A stretch of 64,000 nt of DNA from Pandoraea iniqua (GTDB taxonomy: Bacteria; Pseudomonadota; Gammaproteobacteria; Burkholderiales; Burkholderiaceae), in the NCBI RefSeq assembly GCF_902459685.1, contig NZ_CABPSF010000003.1:1-64000 (forward strand). Direction: 5' to 3'. Both the position numbers and the translations under genes were made by a program. The notes under the pieces were generated by a model. It saw nothing but the letters and a program-made list of their open reading frames with translations. It did not search any database and was not told where the DNA came from. Below, piece after piece: positions 53,631-62,707 of the stretch (positions are counted from its first letter, which is position 1; each line of letters starts with the position of its first letter).

Positions 53631-53778
53631 GAGTCGAGTCCGTGACGATTCCGAGACGATTGTGTGAGCTAGCGCCGGTCAGTCGCGAGATACGGCGACA
53701 CCGGGCGTAACAAGGGAACGACGCAAGGGAACGACGCACCGTCACCGTCGTCGGTGAAGGGGTGTTCGTGAGGCAGTC

Positions 53779-54231
53779 TCAGGAAAGGACGGGCGGGGCG
53801 CGCGCAGGCGGCGCAAAGGCGAGGCGGGAGGCGGAGGGCGTGACGACGGCGGCGGGGCCGGCGCGTGCGATCCACGCGAACGACAGCGCACCCGTCAGGG
53901 CAGGCAACGTGAGCGGCGGATGATTCGCGAGCAACGAGCAATAGCCGCAAACATCGCCCTGATCGGCGTGTGTGGCGTGCGACTCATGTGCGGCGTGACT
54001 GGCCGAGTCGTGACGGGCTGTGGCGGACGCGTCGTCTGTCGTCTGCACACGTGACAGCAACACGACAGTTTGCGTCCTGCCGTCGACCGTACAGAACGCT
54101 GCATCGATGGGCCGCTCAGTGGCGGCGCGATGTGCCGCGAGCACCTGACTGATCGCCGGCACGCAGATAGCCAGCCACATGGCGGCGAGGCCGAGCCATG
54201 CGCATAAGCGTCTGCGTGAAGTGCGGGTCAT
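53779..54231 (-). CDS. DUF2946 exported protein
   Basis: 150 aa. N-terminal Arg-rich segment then hydrophobic helix 'LCAWLGLAAMWLAICVPAISQ' as a signal peptide or anchor; the 'AxxxPxxSQ' end fits the DUF2946 pattern. A His-rich stretch 'HDSASHAAHESHATHADQ' precedes the conserved 'CGYCSLLANHPPL' with a Cys pair and His, a metal-binding look. Members are often found beside copper or TonB/PepSY genes, as here. Function is not established. Confidence 0.8.
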   Translation of the reverse strand: MTRTSRRRLCAWLGLAAMWLAICVPAISQVLAAHRAATERPIDAAFCTVDGRTQTVVLLSRVQTTDDASATARHDSASHAAHESHATHADQGDVCGYCSLLANHPPLTLPALTGALSFAWIARAGPAAVVTPSASRLAFAPPARAPPVLS

Positions 54232-54313
54232 CGGACTCTTTCGAGGGGCAGGAAAAGTATGGCGGGGCTCCCGACGTCGGGGGCCGCAAGAAGCGTGAAT
54301 GCTATCACGACAC

Positions 54314-55774
54314 TCAGAGCAAACCTGCGGTCAGCGCCTTGAGCGTGGCGGCGGCGCGCGTCGAGCAGTCGAGCTTGCGAAAAATGCTTTCCACGTGCGT
54401 GCGCACGGTGCTGGGGCTTAACGCCAACGCGCGCGCGGCCTCCTTGTTGCTCATGCCGGTACTGATCTGGCGCAGCACTTCAACTTCGCGTGGCGAGAGC
54501 AGCGAACTGGTAGCCGATGGCGCAGGACGTACCGCTGCTTGACCTTGCTTACCTTCTGCCACGGCGATGACGGCTTCCGCCACCTCCGCATCGAATTTGC
54601 CCGCGCTCGCATCGGCCATCAGCAGGCGTGCGGCGGCGTCGACCGAATAGGCGGGCCGCCATGGGCGTGCGGCGCACAACGCTTCGAAGGCAACCGTTGT
54701 GGCGAGCACGCGAGCCGGTGCAATCAACGCGTCGCCCGACACCCCCCGGAAGTAGCCATTCCCGTCCAGACGTTCATACGCGTGCGATGCGAGATCGGCC
54801 GCCGGCCGCAATCCCTCGATCTGCTTGGCCGCCCGTGCGCTCCAGTACGGCACCAGACGCACCTTTTCCCACTGATCGGCAGAGAGTTTGCCCGGCGTGT
54901 CCCAAAGCCGGTTCGGCAGGGCGGCGCGCCCGATACCGTGCAACAACGCGGCAGCGTCGAGTTGCGCCTGCACTTCGACGCTCATGCCGAGGCACTGCGC
55001 GGTGCGTGTCGCGAGCCCGGCCACGCGGCGCGAGAAACCCGCCATCCACGGCAATTTGAGTTCGGTGACGTCGGCAAGCAGGCTTAGCGGCACGCGCGCG
55101 GTCGATGCCGGGTCGGCGAGTTGCCATGCGGCGGTATCGGGTTCCGCAGCATCCAGCGCATCGAGCCACTGATCGGCGTGGCGCAATGCCAGATCCACTA
55201 GCTGGCGAGGGTATTTGGCATCGGCTTGACTGCGCAGGAACGCATAAGCGTGTTCGCGACCGTGCGCCCGCGAGAGAATTTCCAGATCGCTGGCGACGTT
55301 GACGATAAAGACGGTGGACGGGATGCCATCGCCATGGCGCCCGGCCGGCATGCCCTTACCGTCGAAGCGTTCGAATATCTGGCGCAAGGCGTCGACGACC
55401 GGCACCGGCATGCCGAGGGTGACCGCCACGTCGCCTGAAATCTCGCAATGGATCAATGCCAACGGCACGATCAGCGACTGCGTGTGGGCGCTGAGCGGCG
55501 GCAGGGTCTGCGCCATCATCGCTTCGCGCGACGCGACATCGTCGCCGAGCAGTTCGGCAAACCCACTGGCGTTGGCCGTGCAACCGGACCAGCGCAGCAG
55601 CGCTGCGGCCCGTGCGTCGTTCTGTGCCGCCGTCGCGTCACCCGAGGCGGCTGCAAGCCAGCCTGACAGGCACGCGGCGCGGCGCGAGTGGTCCGTCGAA
55701 CGGCCCATGCTCAGGTCGCCGATGAAGGCGAGCGCGAGAACGGCATCGGTGAGTCCCGCGGTGCTCGAAGACAT
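54314..55774 (-). CDS. Degenerate HD-GYP domain protein fused to LuxR-type HTH
   Basis: 486 aa from ATG 55774; the longer frame to 55927 has no good start. The HD-GYP-like region (about 250-420) contains 'LDAAALLHGIGRAALPNRLWDTPGKLSADQWEKV' where the family has 'LLHDIGK', and 'SHAYERLDGNGYFRG' where it has 'HHE..DGxGYP'. So HD is HG, the second metal His-Glu is altered and GYP is GYF: catalysis looks lost. A C-terminal LuxR-type HTH covers about 425-486 ('LLSPREVEVLRQISTGMSNKEAARALALSPSTVRTHVESIF'). An earlier HD-like half is at about 60-200. The result is probably a transcription factor with a vestigial c-di-GMP hydrolase fold as sensor. Confidence 0.85.
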   Translation of the reverse strand: MSSSTAGLTDAVLALAFIGDLSMGRSTDHSRRAACLSGWLAAASGDATAAQNDARAAALLRWSGCTANASGFAELLGDDVASREAMMAQTLPPLSAHTQSLIVPLALIHCEISGDVAVTLGMPVPVVDALRQIFERFDGKGMPAGRHGDGIPSTVFIVNVASDLEILSRAHGREHAYAFLRSQADAKYPRQLVDLALRHADQWLDALDAAEPDTAAWQLADPASTARVPLSLLADVTELKLPWMAGFSRRVAGLATRTAQCLGMSVEVQAQLDAAALLHGIGRAALPNRLWDTPGKLSADQWEKVRLVPYWSARAAKQIEGLRPAADLASHAYERLDGNGYFRGVSGDALIAPARVLATTVAFEALCAARPWRPAYSVDAAARLLMADASAGKFDAEVAEAVIAVAEGKQGQAAVRPAPSATSSLLSPREVEVLRQISTGMSNKEAARALALSPSTVRTHVESIFRKLDCSTRAAATLKALTAGLL

Positions 55775-55938
55775 GATCGGTGGGTGGGGGCAGGCGAGGT
55801 GGCGGGGGCGAAGACAGGGGCGCGATGAACTGGCTCGCATCGGACAATCGTCCGATACCGGGCAGGCCGTCGCGAGACGACACTGGCAACCAGTCGAGCC
55901 AACGTCGTGGTTCGTTCCCCTGATCAAAGGAGTTTTCG

Positions 55939-56709
55939 ATGAAACGCCATTCTATCGCAGCCCTCTTGCTGAGCACCGGCCTGATGGGCCTCGCAGGTGT
56001 CGTCGCCCCGGCCAGCGCCGCCGAGACCCAACCGTCTGTCGTGATCGTGCACGGCGCATTCGCCGACGGGTCGGACTGGGCCAAGGTGGTCGCCCTGTTG
56101 CAGGATAAAGGCGTCAAGGTCACCGCCGTGCAGAACCCGCTCGATTCGCTGGCGGGCGACGTTGCCGCCGCCACGCGCGCTATCGACAACCAACCCGGCA
56201 AAGTCGTGCTGGTCGGCCATTCGTGGGGTGGCGCCGTGATTACCGAGGCAGGCAAGGACGCCAAGGTTGCCAGCCTCGTCTACGTCGCGGCATTCGCGCC
56301 GGACGCCGGTGAGTCGGTCGCCACGCTGGGCGAGACGCTGCCCAAGGCGCCGGGCACCGACCACATCACCGCCGATGCCAGTGGCTGGCTTAGCCTGCCC
56401 CCGGCCGACGTGGCGAAATACTTCGCGCAGGACGTGCCGGTCAAACAAGCGAACGTCATGGCCGCCACGCAGGGGCCGATCAAAGCGACGGCATTCGGTG
56501 AAAAGGTGAGCGTTGCGTCGTGGCATCAGAAGCCGTCGTGGTTCGTCATCAGCCAGAACGATCGCATGATCGCGCCCGACGCACAGCGCGCCATGGCCAA
56601 GCGCATCGGGGCAAAGGTGACGGAGGTACCGTCCAGCCACGTGCCGCAGCAATCGCGTCCGGCCGACGTGGCCAAGGTCATTCTCGACGCCGTCGCCAGC
56701 GTGAAGTAA
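55939..56709 (+). CDS. Exported alpha/beta hydrolase
   Basis: 256 aa. Sec signal peptide at 1-27 ('MKRHSIAALLLSTGLMGLAG…ASAAE'). Core text 'PSVVIVHGAFADGSDWAKVVALLQDKGVKVTAVQNPLDSLAGDVAAATRAI' and nucleophile elbow 'GHSWGGAV' (GxSxG) fit the RutD/EstA-like alpha/beta hydrolase-6 family. Catalytic acid and His are likely in 'FVISQNDRMI' and 'SSHVPQQ'. It acts in the periplasm on an unknown ester or amide. Start at 55939 has AAGGAG about seven bases upstream. A terminator follows the stop. Confidence 0.87.
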   Translation: MKRHSIAALLLSTGLMGLAGVVAPASAAETQPSVVIVHGAFADGSDWAKVVALLQDKGVKVTAVQNPLDSLAGDVAAATRAIDNQPGKVVLVGHSWGGAVITEAGKDAKVASLVYVAAFAPDAGESVATLGETLPKAPGTDHITADASGWLSLPPADVAKYFAQDVPVKQANVMAATQGPIKATAFGEKVSVASWHQKPSWFVISQNDRMIAPDAQRAMAKRIGAKVTEVPSSHVPQQSRPADVAKVILDAVASVK

Positions 56710-56729
56710 GCCGTCGGACGGGCTTTTTT
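56708..56729 (+). terminator. Rho-independent terminator after the first exported hydrolase
   Basis: The stop is followed by AAGCC-GTCGGACG-GGCTT then TTTTTT: a five-pair stem with an 8-base loop, immediately followed by a run of T. This is the clearest intrinsic terminator in the window. Confidence 0.7.
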
Positions 56730-56900
56730 GAATTCGTATGTGTCGTCGGTAACGGCAGATACATTCGGACATAAATGGCCCGGCGGGGCCGGATATAACT
56801 CTCATCAGGCGTCCGGGACGCATCCCGACAGCCCTCTCCGGAGGGCTTCCGAACGATGCGCCGGACGCCCCCGACACCCAACTCAGAGAGGACATCAGTC

Positions 56901-57941
56901 ATGTCGAATCCGGTCAACCTTCGCCGTCGTCGCATTCTCGGTACCACCCTCGCGGGCATGACGCTCGCCGACCTCGGTCTCAGCAATCTGGCCCGCGCGC
57001 AAACGCCATCGTCGCTTTCCGGCACGCTGGCGGGCGGGCACACCTCGTTCGAAGCCATTCGTCAGATCGACGCCGGCGACCTGAACATCGGCTATGCCGA
57101 AGCCGGTCCGAAGGACGGCAAGGTGGTGATCCTGCTGCACGGTTGGCCGTACGACATCTACAGCTATGTGGACGTCGCCCCGTTGCTGGCGGCGGCCGGT
57201 TATCGCGTGATCGTGCCGTATCTGCGGGGTTACGGGTCCACGCGTCTGTTGTCGGCAGCGACGCCGCGCAATGGCCAGCAGGCGGTCGTCGCGGCAGACG
57301 TCATCGCCCTCATGGACGCGCTGAAGATCGATCAGGCGGTGCTTGGCGGTTACGACTGGGGCGCGCGCACGGCCAATATCGTTGCTGCCATCTGGCCCGA
57401 GCGTGTGAAAGCGCTGGTGTCCGTGAGCGGCTATCTGATCGGCAGTCAGGAGGCGAATCGCCAGCCGCTGCCGCCGCAGGCCGAATTGCAGTGGTGGTAT
57501 CAGTACTACTTCGCTACCGAGCGTGGTGCCAAGGGTTATGCGGAGAACACCGACGCATTCAACAAGCTGATCTGGCAGACGGCATCGCCGCAGTGGCGTT
57601 TCGACGACGCGACGTATGCCCGTTCGGCGGCGTCGTTCCACAACCCCGACCATGTCGCCATCGTGATCCACAACTACCGCTGGCGTCTGGGGCTGGCCAA
57701 GGGCGAGGCGCGTTTCGATGCGATCGAGCAACGTCTGGCGGGCGCCCCGGTCATCACCGTGCCGACGATCACGCTGGAAGGCGAGGCCAATGGCGCACCG
57801 CATCCGCCCGCTGCTGCCTATGCCAAGAAGTTCACCGGGAAGTACCGGCATCACGAGATCGGCAACGGTGTGGGCCACAATCTGCCGCAGGAAGCGCCCA
57901 AGGCCTTTGCCGACGCGATTCTGGAGGTCGTAACGCTCTGA
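56901..57941 (+). CDS. Tat-exported alpha/beta hydrolase
   Basis: 346 aa from ATG 56901 (AGAGAGGA upstream); the frame from 56856 is less likely. Residues 8-33 form a Tat signal, 'RRRRILGTTLAGMTLADLGLSNLARA'. The alpha/beta hydrolase-1 core includes oxyanion 'VVILLHGWPYDIYSYVDVAPLLAAAGYRVIVPYLRGYGSTRLLS' and nucleophile elbow 'LGGYDWGARTANIV', where Asp replaces Ser in the GxDxG motif, the pattern of haloalkane dehalogenase/epoxide hydrolase-like enzymes. The general base His is probably in 'GVGHNLPQEAPK'. So an epoxide hydrolase- or dehalogenase-type reaction is more likely than an esterase. Confidence 0.88.
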   Translation: MSNPVNLRRRRILGTTLAGMTLADLGLSNLARAQTPSSLSGTLAGGHTSFEAIRQIDAGDLNIGYAEAGPKDGKVVILLHGWPYDIYSYVDVAPLLAAAGYRVIVPYLRGYGSTRLLSAATPRNGQQAVVAADVIALMDALKIDQAVLGGYDWGARTANIVAAIWPERVKALVSVSGYLIGSQEANRQPLPPQAELQWWYQYYFATERGAKGYAENTDAFNKLIWQTASPQWRFDDATYARSAASFHNPDHVAIVIHNYRWRLGLAKGEARFDAIEQRLAGAPVITVPTITLEGEANGAPHPPAAAYAKKFTGKYRHHEIGNGVGHNLPQEAPKAFADAILEVVTL

Positions 57942-58129
57942 TTCGCGGGAGGTGAGCCGTCGGTGCATCCGAACGGGGATCCGGCACGTATGTCTGGGCA
58001 TCCACACCATGCCCGACGACCATGCCCGATCTCCAGCTCACCAGTCGATCCCGGCGGCGGCAGTCCGGCGCAGAGGTGCTATATTTCCGGAAACCAACAC
58101 GTCATGGCGATTCCGTTCGCCTTCACGAC

Positions 58130-58747
58130 ATGACTGACACACCAGGTACCACTGGACGGCCAGGCGATGTCGAGACCTCCCGCGCCGGGGCGTCTGACCC
58201 ACAGGATGTGCGGCGCGAGCACCTGAACCAGACGCTGTTACAGGTCGGGCAAGGCAGTCAGGCGGCGTTCGGCGAGTTGTACAAGCTGACGTCGTCGCAC
58301 CTGTTCGGCGTGATCCTGCGCATGGTTCGCGAGCCGGCAGAAGCCGAAGACATGCTTCAGGACGTGTTTGTCACTGTCTGGCGCCGCGCCGACGCGTACG
58401 ACGCGACCCGTGGCAACGCCATGACGTGGCTGATCGCGCTGGCGCGCAACCGCACGATCGACCGCCTGCGCCAGCACCGCGAGGCCGCGCTCGACGACGA
58501 GCAAGCCCTCGATATCCCCGACGACAACCCCAGCCCCGCCGCCCTCGCCGAAGCGAGCGAAGATCGCCAGCGGCTGGAAGCGTGCATGGAAAAGCTCGAG
58601 GGCAAGCAACGCGCCGCCGTGCGCGAGGCCTTTTTCAGCGGTGCAACGTATAGCGAGCTGGCGGCGCATCTGCGCGTACCGCTCGGCACGTTGAAAAGCT
58701 GGATTCGCCGCAGTCTGATGCAGTTGAAAGTGTGCCTCGAACAATGA
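58130..58747 (+). CDS. ECF RNA polymerase sigma factor (SigK-like)
   Basis: 205 aa from ATG 58130. Region 2 covers about 45-115: 'QAAFGELYKLTSSHLFGVILRMVREPAEAEDMLQDVFVTVWRRADAYD' (typical 'EAEDxxQDVFxxxW'). Region 4 is at about 145-200: 'LEACMEKLEGKQRAAVREAFFSGATYSELAAHLRVPLGTLKSWIRRSLMQLK'. This is the SigK family, paired with an RskA-type anti-sigma gene whose start overlaps the stop (ATGA). In related organisms such pairs respond to redox or envelope stress and control oxidation-linked genes. The upstream gene is the Tat hydrolase (188-base gap). Confidence 0.92.
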   Translation: MTDTPGTTGRPGDVETSRAGASDPQDVRREHLNQTLLQVGQGSQAAFGELYKLTSSHLFGVILRMVREPAEAEDMLQDVFVTVWRRADAYDATRGNAMTWLIALARNRTIDRLRQHREAALDDEQALDIPDDNPSPAALAEASEDRQRLEACMEKLEGKQRAAVREAFFSGATYSELAAHLRVPLGTLKSWIRRSLMQLKVCLEQ

Positions 58748-59499
58748 ATACGCCGATCAACCGCGATGACGAAGTGCGCTGCGCCGAATACGCGCTGGGT
58801 GTGCTCGATCTGGACGAGCGCCGTGCGCTGGAGCAGGCGGCGAGCGCCGACCCGCAGCTGCAAGCGGTGATGGAGCGCTGGCAGCAGTACTTTGCGCCCC
58901 TCGTCGAAGACTTGCCGCCGCAAGCGGTGCCGCCACGTGTCTGGCTGCGTATCCGGAGCGATCTGGGCTTCCGCATCGATCAGGCTGCCAATGAGACCGG
59001 TAATCAAAGCGCGAATCGTCCGGCCAGCGAAAGCTGGTGGAACAATCTGGCGCTCTGGCGCTGGGTGGGTGCCGGTGCGAGCGTTGCAGCGTTGGCATTG
59101 CTGGCCGTAAATCTGACGACCCATGTCGGTCCGCAAGCCCCGACGGCCACCGTAGCCAGCACCTATATGGTGTCGACGCTGGCGCGTGCGGATGGCGTGG
59201 CGCACTGGACGGCGACCGTCGACGTTCAGAACGCCCGCATGGTGGTGGTGCCGGCCGACAAGCCCAACATTGCCGCCGACCGCGCGACCGAACTCTGGCT
59301 GATTCCGCCGAACGCAAAACCGATTCCGCTGGGTGTCTTTGCATCGGATCAACCGGCGTCCATGACATTGCCGCCGGCCATCCTCGCGCAGATCGACACG
59401 AAGGCAGTCTTGGCCGTCTCGATCGAACCGCCGGGCGGGTCGCCGACCGGCCAACCGACCGGTCCGGTGGTGGCGACCGGCGCGATCCACCCGGCCTGA
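58744..59499 (+). CDS. Anti-sigma factor (RskA family)
   Basis: 251 aa from ATG 58744. The N-terminal 95 residues are the cytoplasmic sigma-binding region ('DEVRCAEYALGVLDLDERRALEQAASADPQLQAVMERWQQYFAPL'). A single TM helix at about 100-122 ('WRWVGAGASVAALALLAVNLTT' region) leads to the periplasmic RskA domain 'VSTLARADGVAHWTATVDVQNARMVVVPADKPNIAADRATELWLIPPNAKPIPLGVF'. It should hold the ECF sigma factor at the membrane and release it upon a periplasmic signal. Translationally coupled to the sigma gene. Confidence 0.9.
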   Translation: MNTPINRDDEVRCAEYALGVLDLDERRALEQAASADPQLQAVMERWQQYFAPLVEDLPPQAVPPRVWLRIRSDLGFRIDQAANETGNQSANRPASESWWNNLALWRWVGAGASVAALALLAVNLTTHVGPQAPTATVASTYMVSTLARADGVAHWTATVDVQNARMVVVPADKPNIAADRATELWLIPPNAKPIPLGVFASDQPASMTLPPAILAQIDTKAVLAVSIEPPGGSPTGQPTGPVVATGAIHPA

Positions 59500-59527
59500 T
59501 GCCGGGGGATGCCACCGGTGGCTGCCG

Positions 59528-60556
59528 TCAGGTTTGCCACTGCTGCAACGCGAAATCGTTGCGAATGAGCTTGCCGTTCAGCAGGAAGCGTTTGACCCCG
59601 TCGAGAATCTGAATCCCCGAGGCGGGCAGCGGGTCGGCCGGATAGTTGGAGATCGGGTGCGAGATCCGGATCGCGTCCTCCGCGATACCGCTCGTATGCT
59701 TGTGGAAGTTGAAATACGCCTGCGGGTCGCGGTCGATATCGGCGAGTGCGGCACGCCGGGCGCGATTCCACGCGGCAGGCAACTGCGGAGCACGAGCCAG
59801 CACGTCGTTCGACGCCACGATGACCGACGACCCCAGCAACTCCGGGTGGTCGTTGGCGCGATCGATCACCGGATAGCCGGCGGCGGCCAGCGTCGGCCCG
59901 AGATCCGATTGCGCCGCATACGCCCCCAGCGAGCCGTGTTCCAGCGCCGCACCTGCATCGCGGCCGAGCATGTGAACCACGCGCGTGCGCCCCGTGAGGC
60001 CCGCGCCATCGAGCACGCCGAGCAGATACCGGTGAATGTACGAGCCCAACGGCACGCCGACCGACTTACCCTCCAGTTCCTTGATGCTCTTGACACCACC
60101 ACGCGGCGTCAGCAGCCAACTCGCCAGCCCGATTTCCTCGAAGCCGATCAGGCGCCCTTTGAGCCCTTGCGAGCGCGCGACAACCGCAGGCGTGTCGCCG
60201 TAGATGCCCACGTCGAGCGTGCCTGAGAAGAACGCTTCGTTGAGATCGGGGCCGTTCTGGAACATGTCGAAGCGGACTTCCGTAAAGCCGAGCGGGGCGA
60301 GTTCACGCAGCAGATAGCCGCGCGAGAGCGCATATCCGGTGGGCGCGGCGGGCGCCCGTGCCGGGCCGATCACGCCGAAGCGAAGTGTCTTGCCGTTGTT
60401 GGTGGCGGCGCGTGCGGCACCGCCTGCAAGCAGCAGGCCTCCGGCGACTACGCCTCTGAGTAAGGCGCGACGCGTGGGGGAGACCGCCTCGTGAGCGGTC
60501 GAGTCATCGGTTTGCGAGTCCGTCAGTAAGATCGGGGAGAGCTTGTTTTGAGTCAT
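59528..60556 (-). CDS. Tat-exported ABC substrate-binding protein (SsuA/TauA-like)
   Basis: 342 aa from ATG 60556, overlapping the ferredoxin stop (TGATG). The Tat signal is 'SPTRRALLRGVVAGGLLLAGGAARA' at about 27-51. The SBP fold (SsuA/TauA/NMT1 family) includes 'LRFGVIGPARAPA', 'FFSGTLDVGIYGDTPAVVARSQGL', 'IKELEGKSVGVPLGSYIHRYLLGVLDGAGL' and 'AAYAAQSDLGPTLAAAGYPVIDRA'. Such proteins bind sulfonates, nitrate or thiamine precursors in the periplasm. There is no permease or ATPase next to it, and it is cotranscribed with the flavoprotein and ferredoxin. Use of a Tat instead of a Sec signal is unusual for this family. Confidence 0.87.
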   Translation of the reverse strand: MTQNKLSPILLTDSQTDDSTAHEAVSPTRRALLRGVVAGGLLLAGGAARAATNNGKTLRFGVIGPARAPAAPTGYALSRGYLLRELAPLGFTEVRFDMFQNGPDLNEAFFSGTLDVGIYGDTPAVVARSQGLKGRLIGFEEIGLASWLLTPRGGVKSIKELEGKSVGVPLGSYIHRYLLGVLDGAGLTGRTRVVHMLGRDAGAALEHGSLGAYAAQSDLGPTLAAAGYPVIDRANDHPELLGSSVIVASNDVLARAPQLPAAWNRARRAALADIDRDPQAYFNFHKHTSGIAEDAIRISHPISNYPADPLPASGIQILDGVKRFLLNGKLIRNDFALQQWQT

Positions 60557-60885
60557 CAATGTGCCTTCGTCAACAGAACATAACTAGCGTCGAGCGCTGC
60601 CGTGGAGCGCCGCCCGGGCCCCCAGCCGACCGCATCGCGGTAGCTGCCCCACAGCGACGCCTTCAGCGCGCTCGCCTCGTCGGCGGTGATGTGCCGGTCG
60701 GCGTGGGCGGCAACAAACAGCGCGTCTTCCGGGCAATACAGTTCGCACATGAAGCACGTCTGGCAGTCGTCCGGCCGGGCGATTTGAGGAATACCGTCCT
60801 TCACCGCGTCGAACACGTTCGTCGGGCAGGCGCGCACGCAGATGTTGCAGCCGGTGCAGCGCGCTTCGTTCACGATTTCGATCAT
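60556..60885 (-). CDS. 4Fe-4S ferredoxin-type electron carrier (AprB-like)
   Basis: 109 aa. Two 4Fe-4S clusters: 'CTGCNICVRACPTNVF' and 'CQTCFMCELYCPEDALF'. A C-terminal extension of about 45 residues ends in 'SYVLLTKAH' with no further Cys. The layout resembles AprB, the iron-sulfur partner of adenylylsulfate reductase. It overlaps the flavoprotein stop (start at 60885, stop at 60882 of the next) so the three genes form an operon. Likely passes electrons between the flavoprotein and another carrier. Confidence 0.9.
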   Translation of the reverse strand: MIEIVNEARCTGCNICVRACPTNVFDAVKDGIPQIARPDDCQTCFMCELYCPEDALFVAAHADRHITADEASALKASLWGSYRDAVGWGPGRRSTAALDASYVLLTKAH

Positions 60886-62540
60886 GCGAAAACTCCGTCG
60901 TTTTCCGGGGTGAGCACCGCTGACTTCACGGCTTGCCGGCGCACCCAGATGTCATCGAGACCGCCGCTGATCAGGCGGTGATGCTGGCTGTCGTCGGTGG
61001 CGGCATAGTCGACGCGGCGATGCATGCCGCGCGTCTCGGTGCGTTGCTGCGCCGAGCGGTACATCCAGCGGGCCGTCGCCACCATGGCTGCGGCCTCGCG
61101 GGCGCGTACGGCTTCGGCTGCCGTTTGCGCGGGCGCACTGGCGCGCAGTTGCGCCCACAGCGTGTCGAGCCGGCCGAGCGAGTCTTCGAGCCCGTCGGCA
61201 CTGCGCCACCAATTGCGCTCATACGGGAACACTTCGTCCTGCACCGCCTTCACAATGTGCTCGCTGTCGATGGCGGCGTGCGCCGACGTGGAGGCAAGCG
61301 CGACCGTACCGGCGTGATACAACGTGCCCGCCGTCACGTCGCGATTAGCCCGGGCGTGACCGGCAGCACCGGCCCCCGCCCAGAAGCCCGACGACATCGC
61401 CCATGCCGCGTTGTGACTGCCGCCGCCGGTAAAGCCGCCGCAAATCAGCTCGCGCGTGGCCGCGTCGCCTGCGGCGTAGAGTCCGGCCACGGAGGTCGCG
61501 CAGTCGTTGCCCGTCACGTTCAGTCCACCCGTGCCGCGCACGGTGCCTTCCAGTCGCAACGTCACCGGAAAATGCTGTGTGAAGGGATCGATGCCGAGCC
61601 GGTCGAACGGCAGGAAGAAGTTAGGCTGGGCGGTGCGCATCCACGCACGAATTTGTTCATCGGCCAGATCGAGGCAACCGAACACCTTGCGGGTCTGAAG
61701 CTCGCGGGCGATGACGCCACGCCCGCGTGCCGAGCCCGCACCGTCGATCTTCACGCCGTCTTCGTCGTAGAACGTCGCCCACTTGTAGAACATCGACTTG
61801 GTGACCGACGCGAATGCCGGCCCCAGCCCGTAGGCGTTCGAGAATTCCATGCCGGAGAGTTCGGCCCCGGCTTCGGCCGCCATCAGTTGGCCGTCGCCCG
61901 TGAGCACGTTGCAGCCCAGCGCCCGGCTCAGGAACGCACAGCCGCCGGTGGCGATGACCACGGCGCCAGCGCGAACGAGCCACGTCTCGCCGGTCTGACG
62001 GTTCACGCCCGCCGCGCCTGCGACGGCACCGTCGTCATTCACGAGCAGTTCGAGGGCAGGGCTGTGATCGAGAATGCGCGCACCGGCTTCCTTCACGCGC
62101 TTGCGCATCAGGCGCATGTACTCCGGCCCCTGTACCGAGGTGCGCTGTTCTTCGCCAAACTCGTCGACGGGAAACGGGTAACCCCATTGCGCCAGTTGCT
62201 GAACATTGGTCCATGTCTGTTCAAGCACCCGGTCCATCCAGACGGATTCGGCCAGTTGCCCGCCCATCTCGAAGCGGCTCGCCTTGGCCCGCTCGCGGGC
62301 ATCGCCCGTCGGCGGCACATACCAGACGGCGGTCCCTGACGGGGCCGTCGCACCCGACGTGCCGCAATAGCCCTTGTCCGCCAGCACGACGCGCGCGCCG
62401 TTGGCCGCCGCGCTGATGGCGGCCCACGTCCCGGCAGGGCCGCCGCCGATCACCAGCACGTCGGCTTCAAGTCGCTTGCCGATGAAGGCATCCGATACTG
62501 CATTCGCGGGTTTTCTCACCTGCGCATGGGTTTCACTCAT
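60882..62540 (-). CDS. FAD-dependent fumarate reductase/AprA-type flavoprotein
   Basis: 552 aa from ATG 62540 (AGGAGG eight bases upstream). FAD-binding Rossmann motif near 20: 'ADVLVIGGGPAGTWAAISAAANGARVVLADKG'. 'YCGTSGATAPSG' is the conserved loop contacting FAD. Further text 'AGAVVIATGGCAFLSRALGCNVLTGDGQLMAAEAGAELSGMEFSNAYGLGP' and 'GLYAAGDAATRELICGGFTGGGSHNAAWAMSSGFWAG' is typical of the succinate dehydrogenase/fumarate reductase flavoprotein group, which includes AprA. With the AprB-like ferredoxin it forms a two-component oxidoreductase. The substrate is unclear; a sulfur compound is suggested by the nearby binding proteins. Confidence 0.87.
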   Translation of the reverse strand: MSETHAQVRKPANAVSDAFIGKRLEADVLVIGGGPAGTWAAISAAANGARVVLADKGYCGTSGATAPSGTAVWYVPPTGDARERAKASRFEMGGQLAESVWMDRVLEQTWTNVQQLAQWGYPFPVDEFGEEQRTSVQGPEYMRLMRKRVKEAGARILDHSPALELLVNDDGAVAGAAGVNRQTGETWLVRAGAVVIATGGCAFLSRALGCNVLTGDGQLMAAEAGAELSGMEFSNAYGLGPAFASVTKSMFYKWATFYDEDGVKIDGAGSARGRGVIARELQTRKVFGCLDLADEQIRAWMRTAQPNFFLPFDRLGIDPFTQHFPVTLRLEGTVRGTGGLNVTGNDCATSVAGLYAAGDAATRELICGGFTGGGSHNAAWAMSSGFWAGAGAAGHARANRDVTAGTLYHAGTVALASTSAHAAIDSEHIVKAVQDEVFPYERNWWRSADGLEDSLGRLDTLWAQLRASAPAQTAAEAVRAREAAAMVATARWMYRSAQQRTETRGMHRRVDYAATDDSQHHRLISGGLDDIWVRRQAVKSAVLTPENDGVFA

Positions 62541-62707
62541 TGGCACCACCTCCTGATCGTTGCTATCCGAAATGCGGAACGGCACCCGTCCCGCATGAAT
62601 TTCCATATGCCGATTCGTCACTTGGCAGGCGCGCGAAACGGGGTAATGTGGTCAATTCCCCGCATCACCGCACCCCTCGATTCCTCTCTCTATCAGCCAG
62701 TGGCGAC

